A DNA stretch of 64,000 nucleotides from Sequoia sempervirens (taxonomy: Eukaryota > Streptophyta > Pinopsida > Cupressales > Cupressaceae), in assembly GCA_007258455.2 (NCBI GenBank), contig VDFB02344280.1:1-64000 (forward strand). The letters run 5' to 3'. The notes under the pieces are model-generated. The model searched no databases and was not told where the DNA came from. It saw only the letters and a program-made list of their open reading frames with translations. Both the position numbers and the translations under genes were made by a program. Below are positions 1 through 12,078 of the stretch, piece by piece. Each line of letters begins with the position of its first letter. The stretch's first letter is position 1.

Positions 1-451
1 AAGTAATAAAAATGAAGTGTGTTGTAAATGAGGTTGACTATTGAGGTATCAGAGCAAGGGAGGTTTAGAGTGCTGTAAATAAGAGCTGGCAGTTCTCTGG
101 AATGTCCAGATTCTATCTTCCGACATTCAAACTTGGTTTTGGCTTCTTATGTAGCCAATAAGATCGATTTCCTTTCACATGAGAAAATTTGGCTTTACTT
201 CTTGGTGAGATATAGTCATGGTGAGAATGTTTGCCCTATATGAAACAGTTACTTTTATTTGCAAGTAACTACCCATGTAGAGCTGAAACATAAATAACTT
301 TGATCCCAAAATTCTTTTGAGGCATAACTAAGCTAAATCCTTTATTGTCTAGTAAATGCTACTGCTAAGTACGTCAAAATCTATATAGCAGAAATATGCA
401 AAAGGCTGCTGCAATAAATTTTCTTCAAGCAACAGAGAAGAGCAGCAAACG
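1..451 (-). other. XRCC3 3' flank / probable 3' UTR
   Basis: AT-rich sequence after the XRCC3 stop with no coding potential. It would hold the 3' UTR; a candidate poly(A) signal is listed separately. Confidence 0.5.
341..346 (-). promoter_or_regulatory. candidate poly(A) signal AATAAA
   Basis: AATAAA on the minus strand about 106 nt downstream of the XRCC3 stop codon. Distance and orientation fit, but the hexamer is common in AT-rich DNA. Confidence 0.4.
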
Positions 452-2045
452 CTATGGAATGCCTTTTACTCCATCTCTTTCAATCACAAAATCACACGAA
501 ATGCTGGGTAGATGAGGAGCAAAAACTACACGCATTTTCCGCCTTAGTCTTGTGTTCCCAAAGATGCTGTATGAATCCATTGCAATGTCAGAACTGTTGT
601 CAGTCAAAGTCCTATTAAAATTATTACAAGAGGAATCCAGGGAATACATGGGCTCTTCCATACGAGATAAAAAGAGCCTAGTATTAATACAATGTGCCCA
701 AGATAAACCCAGAGCTGGAATTACCCTGCGATTTGAAGAAACAAGAGAATCAAAATTCCCAAGCTGGAGATTATTCATCGAACCTCTGGACCCCTCAGAA
801 TCAATAAAGTCCACAACTTGATTAGTAACAAGCACTGCAATGTTAAATTTCTGGGCATAATATTTTAACTTGCTTGAAAGCTGAAAGAAAAGGCTGGCTC
901 TCTTTACCATGTCATTTGCAGTGTTGTCAAAGTCTGATCTAAAGAGAGCTGCAACTGAATCTATGATAAGCAATCTGACAGGCATGCCAAGAGGTCTTGA
1001 TAACAGAACCTCAGTCTGCTCTAAGAAATACAACAACTCTTCTATTGTGTGAACACCCTGAACAAATATATTATCACAAGGGTCTGAGTTTATCATACCA
1101 GAATCACTGATGGTTTTTCTAATGGTTACATCAGTAGTAGATTTAGAGACATGCGATTTTGAAATGGAATCCAAGGCCTGCCACTCAGTGCTATTGATTG
1201 CTCCCCAGAATTCAATATCTTGATCGCCTTCCAAGTTGCTGTGACAACAGATTCTCTTCTCATTGGCCCCTGCATTATGTGATCGGTCATCTTTTCGTTT
1301 CCCCAAACTCTGTTGGCTGCTAGAACATTTACCTTCATAATCAATTGAGTCCTTGGTAGTTGCGATGCTTCTGTTTGACTGGACTAATCTGCAATTCAGG
1401 GGAAGCTGACCTAACTCTAACTCAGCCTCCACATAACTCACCTCAGACTCAGATCCAAAAACCTGATTGTTTGGAAGCTGAATCCCAATGTGAGAACCAG
1501 TAAAGCCATTCATCCAAGGCCGGTCTGGCCCTGCTGTATGAGCTCCACAGGACTGACTGTTTGAAGAATGATCCAACTTGGGCTGACCTCCATTGGTAGG
1601 AAGTTGAGCCCTGTCATTATCCAAACTGGCATAAGCTGGAACCAACTGTCTGATTAGGAATTCATCCAACTTAGACTGTAATCCATTAGGTTGATTGATT
1701 AGAGATTTTCCCGGCTGAGGCTGAGGATCAATAGAATGATTGGTTGGAACCTCAGATTGAATTCCATTATAGCAAATGGCCTGAAGCTGGACCAATTCAG
1801 ACTGACCACCAAAAGGACCTACTATGGGCCCATCTCCAGATGACTGAATAGCTGTAATCAATCCACTAATAGGATTGATTCCAAACTTATCCTGAGCCCC
1901 AGTGTGGTCTAACTGGGGTTCAGCACAAGTAAATTGACTGCACATATATTGACTTTTATTCAAACAATTTTTCTGTGGCGAATCCATCTCAGGTTGAGAT
2001 CCATTATATTGATGATGCAAATCAGACTGAATTCCTTTTGATCGA
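452..2045 (-). CDS. XRCC3: XRCC3, exon 2 (long insertion, Walker B, C-terminal core, stop)
   Basis: Second and last coding exon. Acceptor TTTTGTGCAG ends at 2046 after a pyrimidine-rich run; the first base T completes codon AGT (Ser98) from exon 1, so the exons join in frame. Residues about 99-418 are a low-complexity block rich in Q, N, G, S with degenerate NGxQ[SP]x[LMV]D motifs and no match I recognise. From Asp419 the XRCC3 core resumes: DPCDNIFVQ (419-427), Walker B LLIID (456-460), DSVAALFRSDFD, VTNQV, RRVIPALGLSWAHCINTR, and a C-terminal FAPHLPSISCDFVIERDGV ending at TAG 454-452. Total is 628 residues against about 300-350 in known plant and animal XRCC3; nearly all the excess is the block. 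No stop interrupts the 1.6-kb frame in otherwise stop-rich DNA, which supports coding. An unseen intron within this exon cannot be excluded. Confidence 0.92.
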
Positions 2046-2199
2046 CTGCACAAAACCAAGGAAAATTAAGCTATGGATTTTCTTTTGAAAACATCGAATA
2101 ATAATTGGCAAATATTTTCATTATGAAAGCACAGAAATATGTATAATATAGAATATCCAAAGGTATAGTAAACTACAAATCCAATTTTATATAAAAAAA

Positions 2200-3250
2200 T
2201 ACATGGCTTGCATTGTTTTGAAAAATTTGGCCATTGAAAATCTAGTTTTTAAAAAAATTGTAAAAAAGATTAACCAATTTATGTAAAAACAGTTCATCAA
2301 ATGCAGGGTTTATGGCATTTGAAAAAGCTGCTAATTAGCAAATCCAAACTTATTTTAAAATATATACATTTATTATTGACCGATTGCAATAGATTATATG
2401 TATAATATTAATATATAATATACTAACTGATTGGAAAGTGGAAACAAAATAATCCACAAAAAATCCTACACAGAAACTGACCTCTGTTGGATCCGGATTT
2501 GGGATCTAGGACACTCAATATTTGATTAATAGGATAAGTTGAAATTCAATTTTTGAAAAAATGATATAAAAGAATTAGTGAATTGGTAAAGGAATAAAGC
2601 ATAAGGAATTCCTCACATAAACTGAACGAACTCAGTCTCAAGGCTTCGGAATTCAATATTCACAGTTTGTTAATTGAGAAATCAAATTTGTGAATTTTTA
2701 TTAAAAACAATACCCAAATGGTGAAAAAACAGCCCATAAAAAATGACTTGCATGGAAGCTGACCTGTTTGAGTTCAGGGTTTGGGACTTGTAAATTTACT
2801 AGGTGGTACATCCAGTTAATTTTAAATCGTAACATTTTTTGAAATAATTATTTTAAAAACAGCTAATTGGTGAACAGAACCCTGGTTTAAAGGTTATTGC
2901 AATTGAAAGCTTTGTTAATTGGTCGAACCATTTTTTTAAATAAAGGCAAAAACAAACAGCCCATAAAAACTTTTCTTGCACAAAAGATAACATGTCTCAG
3001 ACTTTGGGTGTAACATTTGCAACACTTGAAAGTTTTACAGATTGACTCAATATAATGCAACTGATTCCCAAAAAATGATCTTACAACAGAAACGCCAGAT
3101 GCTAATTTTTACTACTTGTCAATTCCAATTTTTGAAAACAATAGCAAATTGGAGCAAATAGCCAATAAAACATTCCTTTGAAAAATATTTAAAAATCTGA
3201 CCTGGCTCAGATTCAGTGTTTAGTGTTCTGTAATAATCACACTTGGTTAC
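2200..3250. repeat. degenerate intronic tandem repeat, left block
   Basis: Repeated words in the same order, roughly every 150-200 bp: gctgacctg, ttcagggtttggg, an act-aggtggt phrase, ccaatttttgaaa, aattggtgaa and cagcccataaaa. About five diverged units. The same word order recurs at 30170-31110 on the other side of the transposon nest. Confidence 0.6.
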
Positions 3251-3324
3251 TACCATTTTTTAATTTTTATTTTAATTGACAAGTACTAACATAATCAACC
3301 AAGCATCTTCATTTACACGCAGTA

Positions 3325-3832
3325 ACTAGCTAGCAAAAAGAAAGTTGTTGCAACCTTATTACAAGCATCTTCCCCTTTACTCGGCTCACTAACACATATG
3401 CCATTAAGTGCATCCCAGCTAGACAAAGGAATGTCGGTGCATCCCATACTACATCGTGGGTCCCATCATTTTTCTCAATCCACCACCATCTATGATGACA
3501 AGCAAAGATCCTATATTGCTTGTTGCCATCACTAACAAGAGCATAAGTATAACAATGTGCACAACACATAAGGCCATTAATACACATGTACAAAGTGATT
3601 GACCCACACATACATAGTGACCAATTAGCAAAAGGAAGTGGATGCAGCCTACTACATACATCTTCCTATTATTTGGTTCACTAACACTTACTCTCAAGTA
3701 TGTCCTAGCCAAAAAACAGAATGTCGATGCATCCTATACTACACAATGGGTCCCATTCTTTTTCCCGATTCACTAACAACTAAGATGAAATGTAACAACA
3801 TACACATAAGGCCACTAATAAGATTTCCATAG
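3325..3832. repeat. ~290-bp direct duplication, diverged
   Basis: Two copies offset by about 290 bp. Shared words include a cat-cttccc/t phrase, actaacac, a gtcctagcc-like phrase, aatgtcggtgcatccca versus aatgtcgatgcatcctat (3431 and 3721), then tgggtcccat. Confidence 0.55.
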
Positions 3833-3854
3833 CCCTCTAAACTTTTCGAACTAG

Positions 3855-4165
3855 TGGATGTTGACATCTATTACCTCCATGCCATTGGCAAAAATCAATC
3901 CAACTTAGTATGGGGTAGCTCTTGGCATCTATTACCTACATGGTACTTGAATGCCAACTAAGCCCTATCATACCAAGGGTAGCTCCTCGCATTCATCACC
4001 TTAATGCTACTAGCAACAATCAACTAAACCCTAAGAGAGGGTGATTAGCTCCCAACATCTTCACCTCTATGCTAGTGATGAAAGACAACTAATTCTTAAG
4101 ATACAATGGCTAGCACCTAGCATGTGTCACCTACACAATAGTAATGATAGTCAACTATCTGCACC
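3855..4165. repeat. ~65-bp minisatellite, 4-5 degenerate units
   Basis: Units read roughly gcatctattacctacatgct, then a tagcaa/caactaa-ccct phrase, then agggtagctc. Starts lie near 3861, 3923, 3988, 4054 and 4119. The units diverge by many substitutions and small indels. Confidence 0.6.
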
Positions 4166-4169
4166 TCTA

Positions 4170-5790
4170 TCAGACTCAATTCTAACATGTAGGTCATTTT
4201 ATAGCCAAGTACACATAATCTAGATCTCACAAGGATTTACAACTACTGATGAAATTGACCTAATTATATGCCCCATAAAGTAATCCATGAACCTATATAT
4301 TGGGTCCCAAAGGTCTTGAGGTCAAAATTACCAATACACAAGTAATCAAGGTCTATTCACTTTATTCAATTGATATTTGGAAACATATTATTTATTATAC
4401 AAAAATTATTGCATGGTAGTAATATTAAACTTTATACTTCTAAGTACTTCAACATTTTTGTATAATACCAATGCTGAAGCTTAACATAACATTATCCACC
4501 CAATAGATATAAAGGTAAAATATCATACCATATTCAGTAATATTACTATTTTCCCACATATGGCAAAGGCAATCAAAGGAATTCATCCTAAACTCAACAC
4601 AAATCCAAGTACATATTTAGAGTAGGTAGATCATTCATAACTATTAAGGGTCACTCACACCATTAGATCATAATGGCTAAATTTGGCATCATCACTAAAA
4701 ACGAAGTTAGAAGATCTCATCAACTTATTCATAGTCATGTCATGGTGAAGTTTATCATGCCCTTATTTCTTGGAAGGATAGACCTCCCTAATGTGTAGAG
4801 GCCGCGTATACCTTCTATACATATTATTGAACTGAGACACAAGTTGCAATGTTCGACTCTCAAGCTCTATTTATTTTAGTTCCATCAAGTCCAAAGGCAT
4901 TCTCATACATTCACATAATGACAAACCAAGATGACAATGAATCTAAAAGTTCATCCAAGGTTGAAGTAGATTTTGCTAAGCTAAACACAACAAACCTCAA
5001 AATAAATAAGCTTGATTAAGATCGATTGCCTTGATGAAGAAGATTGATTGAAAGGATAAGTTCACAACCATTCGATGTGAATTTTAGCCTCTAACACATA
5101 CTAAAGAGGAAGAGATGATTAGGTTTAGCAACAACTCCAAATCTTGAAGCTATTCCCTAAAACTTCCCCCCTCTAACTTGGGTCAAAAGGGCATCGTTCA
5201 CCCAAGGACTACCTACATACTTGCGTCCAAATGGGATCGAAGCCACATTTAGTTCTCCTAGGATTTCAACTATTACGATGAAAACTTGTTTTTTCCTAGG
5301 TTAAGACAACATATACAAATACTAGACACAACCATTTTGTCACCTACATCGTAAGGCATGGCATTCACTAATTCCTCGCCTTGACAAATAGTTTCCCTTA
5401 AGGAAGCCAAGGACTAGCTTAACCAAGGAAGATCACCAAGACAAAACCAAACACAACTATGTATGATTCTACTCAAATACATCAATTCACACATGCTAAG
5501 ATGGTGCATCATTGAGAACAAGGCTTTTGAACTACTTCTTCATACAACAATCCCAAGAGTTCTTTTACAGTTTGCTTTGCAGGTACAATAAACAATTACA
5601 ATAGCCTATAGCATTATAGGAAAAATCTTCATTACCAAGGAAAATTACTTCTATCTTGTGGTGTTCTATTGTAAAAGTTACAATAATGATTTTCCAACCA
5701 TTAAGAACTATTGTCCCTCATGCTTTATCAACCAACATTCTTCATGTAGTGTTGAAAAATGTACTCCTTTACATTTTCACACTATGTTTC
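4170..5790. other. unassigned intron sequence left of element A
   Basis: No coherent frame on either strand and no repeat I can define. Probably an older transposon into which element A inserted (target GGTCY), but I cannot name it. Confidence 0.35.
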
Positions 5791-6601
5791 GGTCTTGTTG
5801 ATGTGTGTTTTATGACACACTAAACACTATAGAATAAAGAGTCCAAAGACGCTCTATCATCTCTTGAAAAACTACCTCATATGCTAAGATTGCAAGAAAG
5901 ATCATACGGCAATTCCAATGTTTCGTATGTTAGGTGTGGATAAGCTCTGTGGGTGTTGTGATATGCTGGTGACACAAAGGGACCTATGTCTGCAAATTAC
6001 TCAAAAGTAAGAACTTAGGTTGATTTGACATTGAATGCTCTATTGTTTTTTTTTTTTTTAGGATTTTCAATTTTAAGATTTTTAAAAAAAGGAGGAAAAG
6101 GGATGAGGGTTTAGAAGTCCTATACTATACCTATGAAGTCAAGAGACAGTAAGATTAAGTGAAACTAAAGAACAAGACTTTGTTTTGCCACGAAAACGAC
6201 AACTACACAAAGCAAGTGCAATCTTCTAGGATTTGTGCTTAAGATTTTCTTACCAAGAATGATACCATCAAGAGAACAATATTATTCAAAGTAAGCAATT
6301 GAAGCATCCACATTATCAGCTCAATCTAACTTTACACATTGAAAGGAAATCATCCATCCAAAGAAAGTATGAGCGAAAGTTCCACCAATCTATACTATCA
6401 ATCTATCATTCATCTAACGTGCATTCAAATCAAATACTACTTTAATCTACTCTATATGGAAGAAAAATATGGAACCATGCAACCACTTGAAAATAGAAGG
6501 ATTCAAAGCAACTCATGCAATATGAACTTTATTCTCAAAGTAGTCTTAAGTGACAATTTCATAAGTCTCTCTTCCATTGTAATGAAATGGGAAAACAAGA
6601 G

Positions 6602-6609
6602 TTTATATA
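6602..6609 (-). promoter_or_regulatory. TATA box of element A (TATATAAA)
   Basis: CTATATAAACTC on the minus strand, about 140 bp after the end of the decayed ORF and about 800 bp before the element's 3' end. This is where a U3/R boundary would be expected in a long LTR. Confidence 0.5.
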
Positions 6610-6747
6610 GAGTTTCAAAACTGAAATAAACGGCCAAGATTAATTCAAAATCAATGGCAGAGATTAAAAGATAGTAACCGTAATTAGGGTTTCCCAGAAT
6701 ACAATCAGTGATCAATGAGTTAATAGCGAGTACACTAGTGTGAAGAG

Positions 6748-9700
6748 CTATCCTTGAAGGGGCGCATCCTTATCCTCTTTGGTGGCATTGTACTGGATAA
6801 ATCGGGAAACTATTGTGTTGACTTCCTCGATCGTGACAAGTGGCAACGCATTGACCTTGTATTCTAGCAGATCCAAATCATCCAAACATTCTGCAAAAAC
6901 AATTTCCCATTTTGATTCTTGTCGTTGGAAGGCATGCCAGATAGATAAGAAGTTGGCTGCCATAGTCAAATTTTGTCTGAGGATCGGCCCAGTGGTGGCG
7001 AAGAAGATTTCTTGAACTTTGTGCTTCAAATTTTCAAGCTGCATGTTATTTGCCCGAACAATGTCCTTCTCAAGTGCATCTGCAGCTACAGATAGAATCT
7101 TCTCCCGGATTTCCTTCGTCCTTTCCTCAACTCGAATAGTATTAGCCTTTACCTTCTCTAGGACTTCATTCCGTGTAATCAATGCCATGTACATGTTATT
7201 GAAGTCATATGTTGCGCCTACTACGATCACCTTTCCATCAACTAGTTCCTACTTCGGAACTCCTTTAAGCACTTTGAGGCATGGAATGATTATGTCTCGG
7301 ATATCCTGAGCATTATCCCACGTTTCGGCCAATGTTGTAATTCTTGAGAGCAAAGAGGAAGTTTTCCCGTATGCCAACATCAATCTTTCCGCAAAGACAG
7401 CCACTCCTTCACTTTTGTTGATTATCCATTCTTTGGTCTCCTTAGCTGTAGTCTTCTCCTCTTTGAAAGTCTCTTGGGAACTGTTCATCAATGGAGGAGC
7501 CGCTGAGCTAGTTTGATCGAGAGGCTTGGTTAAATGTTGGATATACTCTTTTAGTCGTTCAACCTCTCGTTTGTATTCCTTCTTCTTTGTTACCTCCTTT
7601 TCTAGCCTTGCTTTGATAGTAGCAACTGAATTATCTAAGTCTTCCACTTCCTGTCCTTTCGTGGTTGGGCCCAAGTCAACAGTGGTGATGGCATATTCCT
7701 AAGGAGTAATATCCTCCTTTGACTTATCAACTGTCGGTACAGCAATTTGTATTGTATGATGGCCGGCTTCGTCTCTTTGGATAGTGTAGAACGTTTTGGC
7801 AGGCTTTCTTACACTAATTGCTTCCAATCTAGCCAAGAAATCGGCCATATCATCTTCTTCTGGTTCCTTCATCTTCAATCTTTCTTTCAACCAATTGGGG
7901 ATAGTTGGCTGCTCAGTGTCTTGTTCTTCCTGGATATCATGTGCGTCTAGAATCTCTTGAATTCCTTTAAGGGCTGAAATCATTCCTTCTTCAAATTCAC
8001 TATCTAGAATGTCAACTTCATTGTCAAACCCCAGAATCTTGGTGCCTGTGGGAGATGGAGGCTCATCATCCTTTGGTTGAACTGGAATGGGAGAAGGAAT
8101 CCCTATGTCTTCCAAAGACTCATCAATGTCTAATATTTCATTTATGTTTGCGGACATAGCAAAATGAAGAGGCTCTGATCTCTGCTTCTTTCTAGTAGGT
8201 TCTTCATCTGCAATCCCCTTACCTTTTGCCTCCTTCCTTTTCTTGGGATTGGTGCTCTCAATTGGCTCATCACCTTGAGACGAACCAGCATTTGAGGAGT
8301 AAGATTCTACTTCGCCCATCAAAGTGTATGTCAAAGGCACATTCTTTTGTCGCAATTCTTTGATCCATTAGTCTACCCACCATTGCAAATATTTGATGAC
8401 TGGTCTCATGAAGGTGGTCAAGTTTGAAAGCTATGGTTCTAATCATCTTATGGGAAGAAGAGGGCGAGACTCAACAAAACCTGGCTGCATATACTCACCA
8501 TCATCTTCAAGTTGATCCGACACATGGAAGAGCTCAGTTGTCCTGATCAAGCTAACCGGCAGTCTAGACCATAATCCTTTTCTAATAGCGAACTCATCCA
8601 CAGCATTAGCCCAGCAGTCTTCCAAATCTACCTTGTGTTTATACTTTACTCCATTCACGACCCTGATGTGATGGTGAGGGTCGAAATTAGCTCTAGACCG
8701 ATAGGACGTGAATGGGTACCATTGCATCTCTAGCCGAGCACCTTCAGCTGCCTATGTAGATGGGTAAGATTCTTCCATATTTCCAATGAAGAATGCAAAA
8801 GTGACGGCTGCTTTACTTTTTACTCTCTGGAAGTTTTGATAAGTTTCCAGTTGCCCAAGAACCTCCAGCAAGATCATCCGGTTGGTGGGATAAATCAGGA
8901 GCCTGAAAGGGTTTTCGGTGAATCCTTGAATTCTGATGTAAGTGAATCTCAGAAACTAGATATACCAGGATCCGTACTTGCTGATAAGGCTCTTAGCCTC
9001 GTGGGTCAGCCTCTAATGCGTTTCTCCCTGCAATATCCTCGTGATGTACATCAGGAATGCATCATGCGCTCTTCTAAAGTGAGATTTGGCAGATAACTGC
9101 AACTGGGGGTAGCATTCATATACTTTGAATTCGTTTTCCCCGTTGCCTACAACGCCTTTGCATATTAATCCGGAATATCTATAGGCTCTTGCCAATAGAT
9201 AGATGACATAGAAACTCATATGGAACAATTTAGTCCTCTCCAAGTTCATCAACTGCTCATGGATGTTGTCACTGATCATCCTCGACCAATTGAGCATTCT
9301 GACTCCTGAGGTGATCTCATCGATAAAAAAGTACATCCATGTTTCAAAGGGGGCGCCTTGAGGACTACCCATTATCCTGTTCAAAAGCAAGATTATATCA
9401 CCGTAGTCTTCCTTAAAGTCTGTTCGGTGCAATTTCTTAGGCATTTTCTTTGCAAAAGCCCTTGGCTTTTCCAACCACGTTTTGTTGATGACAGTTGCAC
9501 ACTGATCTATCCGGTCCTCAAAAATTCTCCTTGCCTCTTCTTTGGTCTTATATGAAGTCCTATTGTAGTTAGGAATGCCGAATGCTTCCTAGATAGTCGG
9601 CTCTCTGAGATGTGCCAAAATCCTTCCATCGGGAGCAATGATTTGTCTTTCTTGTGGATTGTAATGCCTAGCGCATTCAACCATCAACTCAGCACACTCA

Positions 9701-9940
9701 ACTACCTAGAGGAAATCCAATAGTTTGAACAATTCTATTCCGCATCATCCGGCGGGCAATTGTTGTCGGCAGGAGTCTGTTTAGTCTGTACATCCTCTTT
9801 TTGAATTCCTCAAAGTCTACGTGTCCAAGGTTTGTATCCGTGATGTTCTTCCATTTGGAATTAATCTTCGATTCTTGTTGAACTCCTTTGCTCACGAAAT
9901 TCATCTGTGCTTTCTTCGAAGATTCTCTAGGGGTGGTCAT
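6748..9940 (-). pseudogene. decayed ~1060-codon ORF of unrecognised family, inside element A
   Basis: I do not recognise this protein. ATG at 9940 (MTTPRESSKKAQ) opens a frame that shifts once near 9720-9745; from there to 6748 a single frame runs with ten in-frame stops: TAG at 9708, 9591, 9015, 8958, 8754, 8433, 7701 and 7251, TGA at 8445, TAA at 8370. Between them the sequence is clearly protein-like. The N-terminal half is globular (GRILAHLRE, FETWMYFFIDE, MLNWSRMISDNIHEQL, YPTNRMILLEVLGQL). A middle section is acidic and Lys/Arg-rich with NPKKRKEAKGKG, NLS-like. The C-terminal part is predicted coiled coil (KKKEYKREVERLKEYIQHL). Two diverged copies lie at 53.5-56.0 and 58.6-62.5 kb. It might be related to plant-mobile-domain or gag-like proteins of plant retroelements, but I cannot show that. 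Confidence 0.7.
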
Positions 9941-10669
9941 CAACTTGCGAGAAAAGAAAATACATTAAATTTAAAAACTTTTAATTATGATTTTCTTTAA
10001 ATTTTCTCTCTGAAAATTCTAACTTTTAGCTTGTTGAAGGTTAGATTCTACGAAAAATCACGTTGGAAGTGAGAAACACTTAGTTATTTTTTTAGTGAGG
10101 ATAAAGACAGAAGTAAAAAAAAAAAATGAAGAACTCCATCAAACTCTGGAATTATACTCTTTGGATGGCAATTCAACTTGAAACTTCGAGAATTATGTCT
10201 TTGTTGCTGGAAAAAGCAAGCCAGCCTTTTGAAAAAATTCGATCTTCAACTCAAAGTTTTGCTTTCTCTTTGTTTTTCACCTCAAAAAATCACTCAACCT
10301 CCAAAATTTCTATCTCTCGAAAAATTTTATCTCTTGAAAAAATTTCAATCTCTTGAAATTCCTATTTCTCGTGAATTGGAGAGAGCTTAACTTCTTCTCA
10401 AATCGAACTTGTGAATTGAAAATGACTTGAAAATGCCTTATAAGGTTGAGAAGTTTGATTCATTTAGCAGTTTCTCAAGTTTATCGAACTTAGACTCTTG
10501 TTTATCGAGGCAAGTTTCTAATTTTTTCACTCTTCATTTTATCCAAAATCCTTAGATTTTCTCTGGAGCTCAAATTTTCCTAAGTGTTGAAAATAATTAA
10601 AGGTTTCATATATGAATTTTTTTTATTTTTTTTTTAACCTTTAATTTTTTATTTATCCATGTAATTATG

Positions 10670-11430
10670 TGTTTATTCTGGCGAATTTTGTCTAACTTTA
10701 AGGATTTTTATCTCCTTTTCCTTTATGGCAGACTTTCTTATGCCTTTGCCATTTCACAACTTCCTCTAGGCGCTTCATGCCTTAGGCAATTTTTTATTTT
10801 TTTATTTGGACTTTATAGTGCTTTAGACATGTCTCTTCTGGCAAAGTCGGACTTCTTCAATGTTTGGATGTGTTATTTATTAGCCAAGGTCGGACTTTGC
10901 AATATTTTTGCCATCTATCTTTCCTTTAAGCAAGTCGGACTTCAAACTCTTCCTTCCATATCATGGCGGACTTCCAAAAGTTCTTTCCTCATGCTAGGCG
11001 AACTTCACAAACTTCTTTCCATTCCCTTCATGGCCTAGGCGGACTTCAAGATGGTCTCTCCATGTCTTGACGGACTTTGAAAACTTCATTCCATTTATCT
11101 TTCGTCCTATGGCGGACTTTCTAACTTCCTTTCCAAGAGATGCGGACTTCCTTCTAGTTTTTCCATTCATCCATTCAAGTGTTGGCGGACTTCCAAGGTT
11201 TCTCTCCACTTCCTTGGGCAAGGCGGACTTCCAAAGTTTCTTTCCATTTCTCCTTTCAAGGGCTGGCGGACTTTAAGAAATTCTTTCCATATGGTGGGCG
11301 AACTTGAAAGATTTCTTGCCATTGTCTTTTTCCAAGTGAGGGCGGACTTTGCAATGGTCTTGACATGTCCAAAGGCGAACTTCATGAACCTTTTTCCATT
11401 CTCCATGTTGGGCGCACTTCTTCAAACTTA
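10670..11430. repeat. CGGACTT minisatellite in element A
   Basis: About 14-15 units of 40-60 bp built on ggCGGACTTcnaa, then ttctttccatt and an aag-ggc tail on the plus strand. The clearest units run from 10960 to 11420. Spacing varies, so it is a degenerate array. Element B carries a single related phrase, gaagtccgcctagcc, near 21080. Confidence 0.65.
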
Positions 11431-12078
11431 CGCCAATTTCATCATGAACTCCATGCCATGTGATTTCCATTCTTGCTTTTTACTAGCCTTTTCATTGCCT
11501 TTTCATGATTTTTGCATTGATTTTTCATATTTTTTATTGCTTTTCATGCTTTTAAATTGGCTTTTGCTTTGATTTTTTGCATGCTTTTTGATTGATTTTT
11601 GGTTGATTTTCTTGATTTTCACATGCTTTTCATTTTATTTTTCAGATTTTTTATTGATTTTTGCATGCTTTTTTAGTTTAAAGGTGGAAACTTTGACTCC
11701 TAGCACTTTCTAAAAATAGAAACTTACTAAAAATAGAAAAAGCAAAAAAGTAACTTTCTAAAAATAGTAAATCCCAGATTGGTCCAAAAGTGCCAAAAAT
11801 GAAAAAAGCAAAATCCGTAAAAAGTAGGAAGTGTCAGAATTAAGTGAAAGCACAGGCGATCCTCGTCTTCCAAGTCTTTTGAGCACTTATGTGACGTCTA
11901 AGCACAGTTTCAGGCTTGAATTCTCTTCTTGGCTCGGGTGATGACTCCAGACGCTAACTTGAAACTCTCGGAGCGAAAGAGCTTATGAAATTGCAACTCA
12001 AAGCTAAACCCTAAAAGCAAACCACCGAGGGTCCCCATTTGCAATGGGGCAATGCGTGAAATAGGTCACAACAGGTCC

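Larger units (their letters stand above)
5796..12073 (-). mobile_element. element A: giant solo-LTR-like unit, 6.28 kb
   Basis: On the minus strand it starts TGTTGTGACC (12073) and ends ACATCAACA (5796): TG...CA with 5-bp inverted ends TGTTG/CAACA. Flanks are ggtct (5791-5795) and ggtcc (12074-12078), a 5-bp target duplication with one mismatch. Termini and subterminal regions match element B (19489-22933): the first ~380 bp, the stretch around the TAATTAGGGTT motif, and the last ~190 bp. No internal second copy of either end exists, so it behaves as a single LTR. In order it holds a CGGACTT minisatellite, a decayed ~1060-codon frame, a TATA box and about 780 bp of putative R-U5. Calling it a solo LTR is inference. 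Confidence 0.7.

Noticed and set aside
552..821. 89-codon plus-strand frame
   Set aside because: Antisense shadow of XRCC3 exon 2.
1082..1100. Alternative acceptor (AAACTCAG before the Asp419 region) that would skip the long insertion
   Set aside because: Joined to the phase-2 donor it gives a stop within a few codons, and the site lacks a pyrimidine tract.
5796..12073. Element A as a CACTA, Helitron or other DNA transposon
   Set aside because: TG...CA ends, 5-bp target duplication and a promoter near the 3' end fit an LTR; no CACTA end, no transposase.
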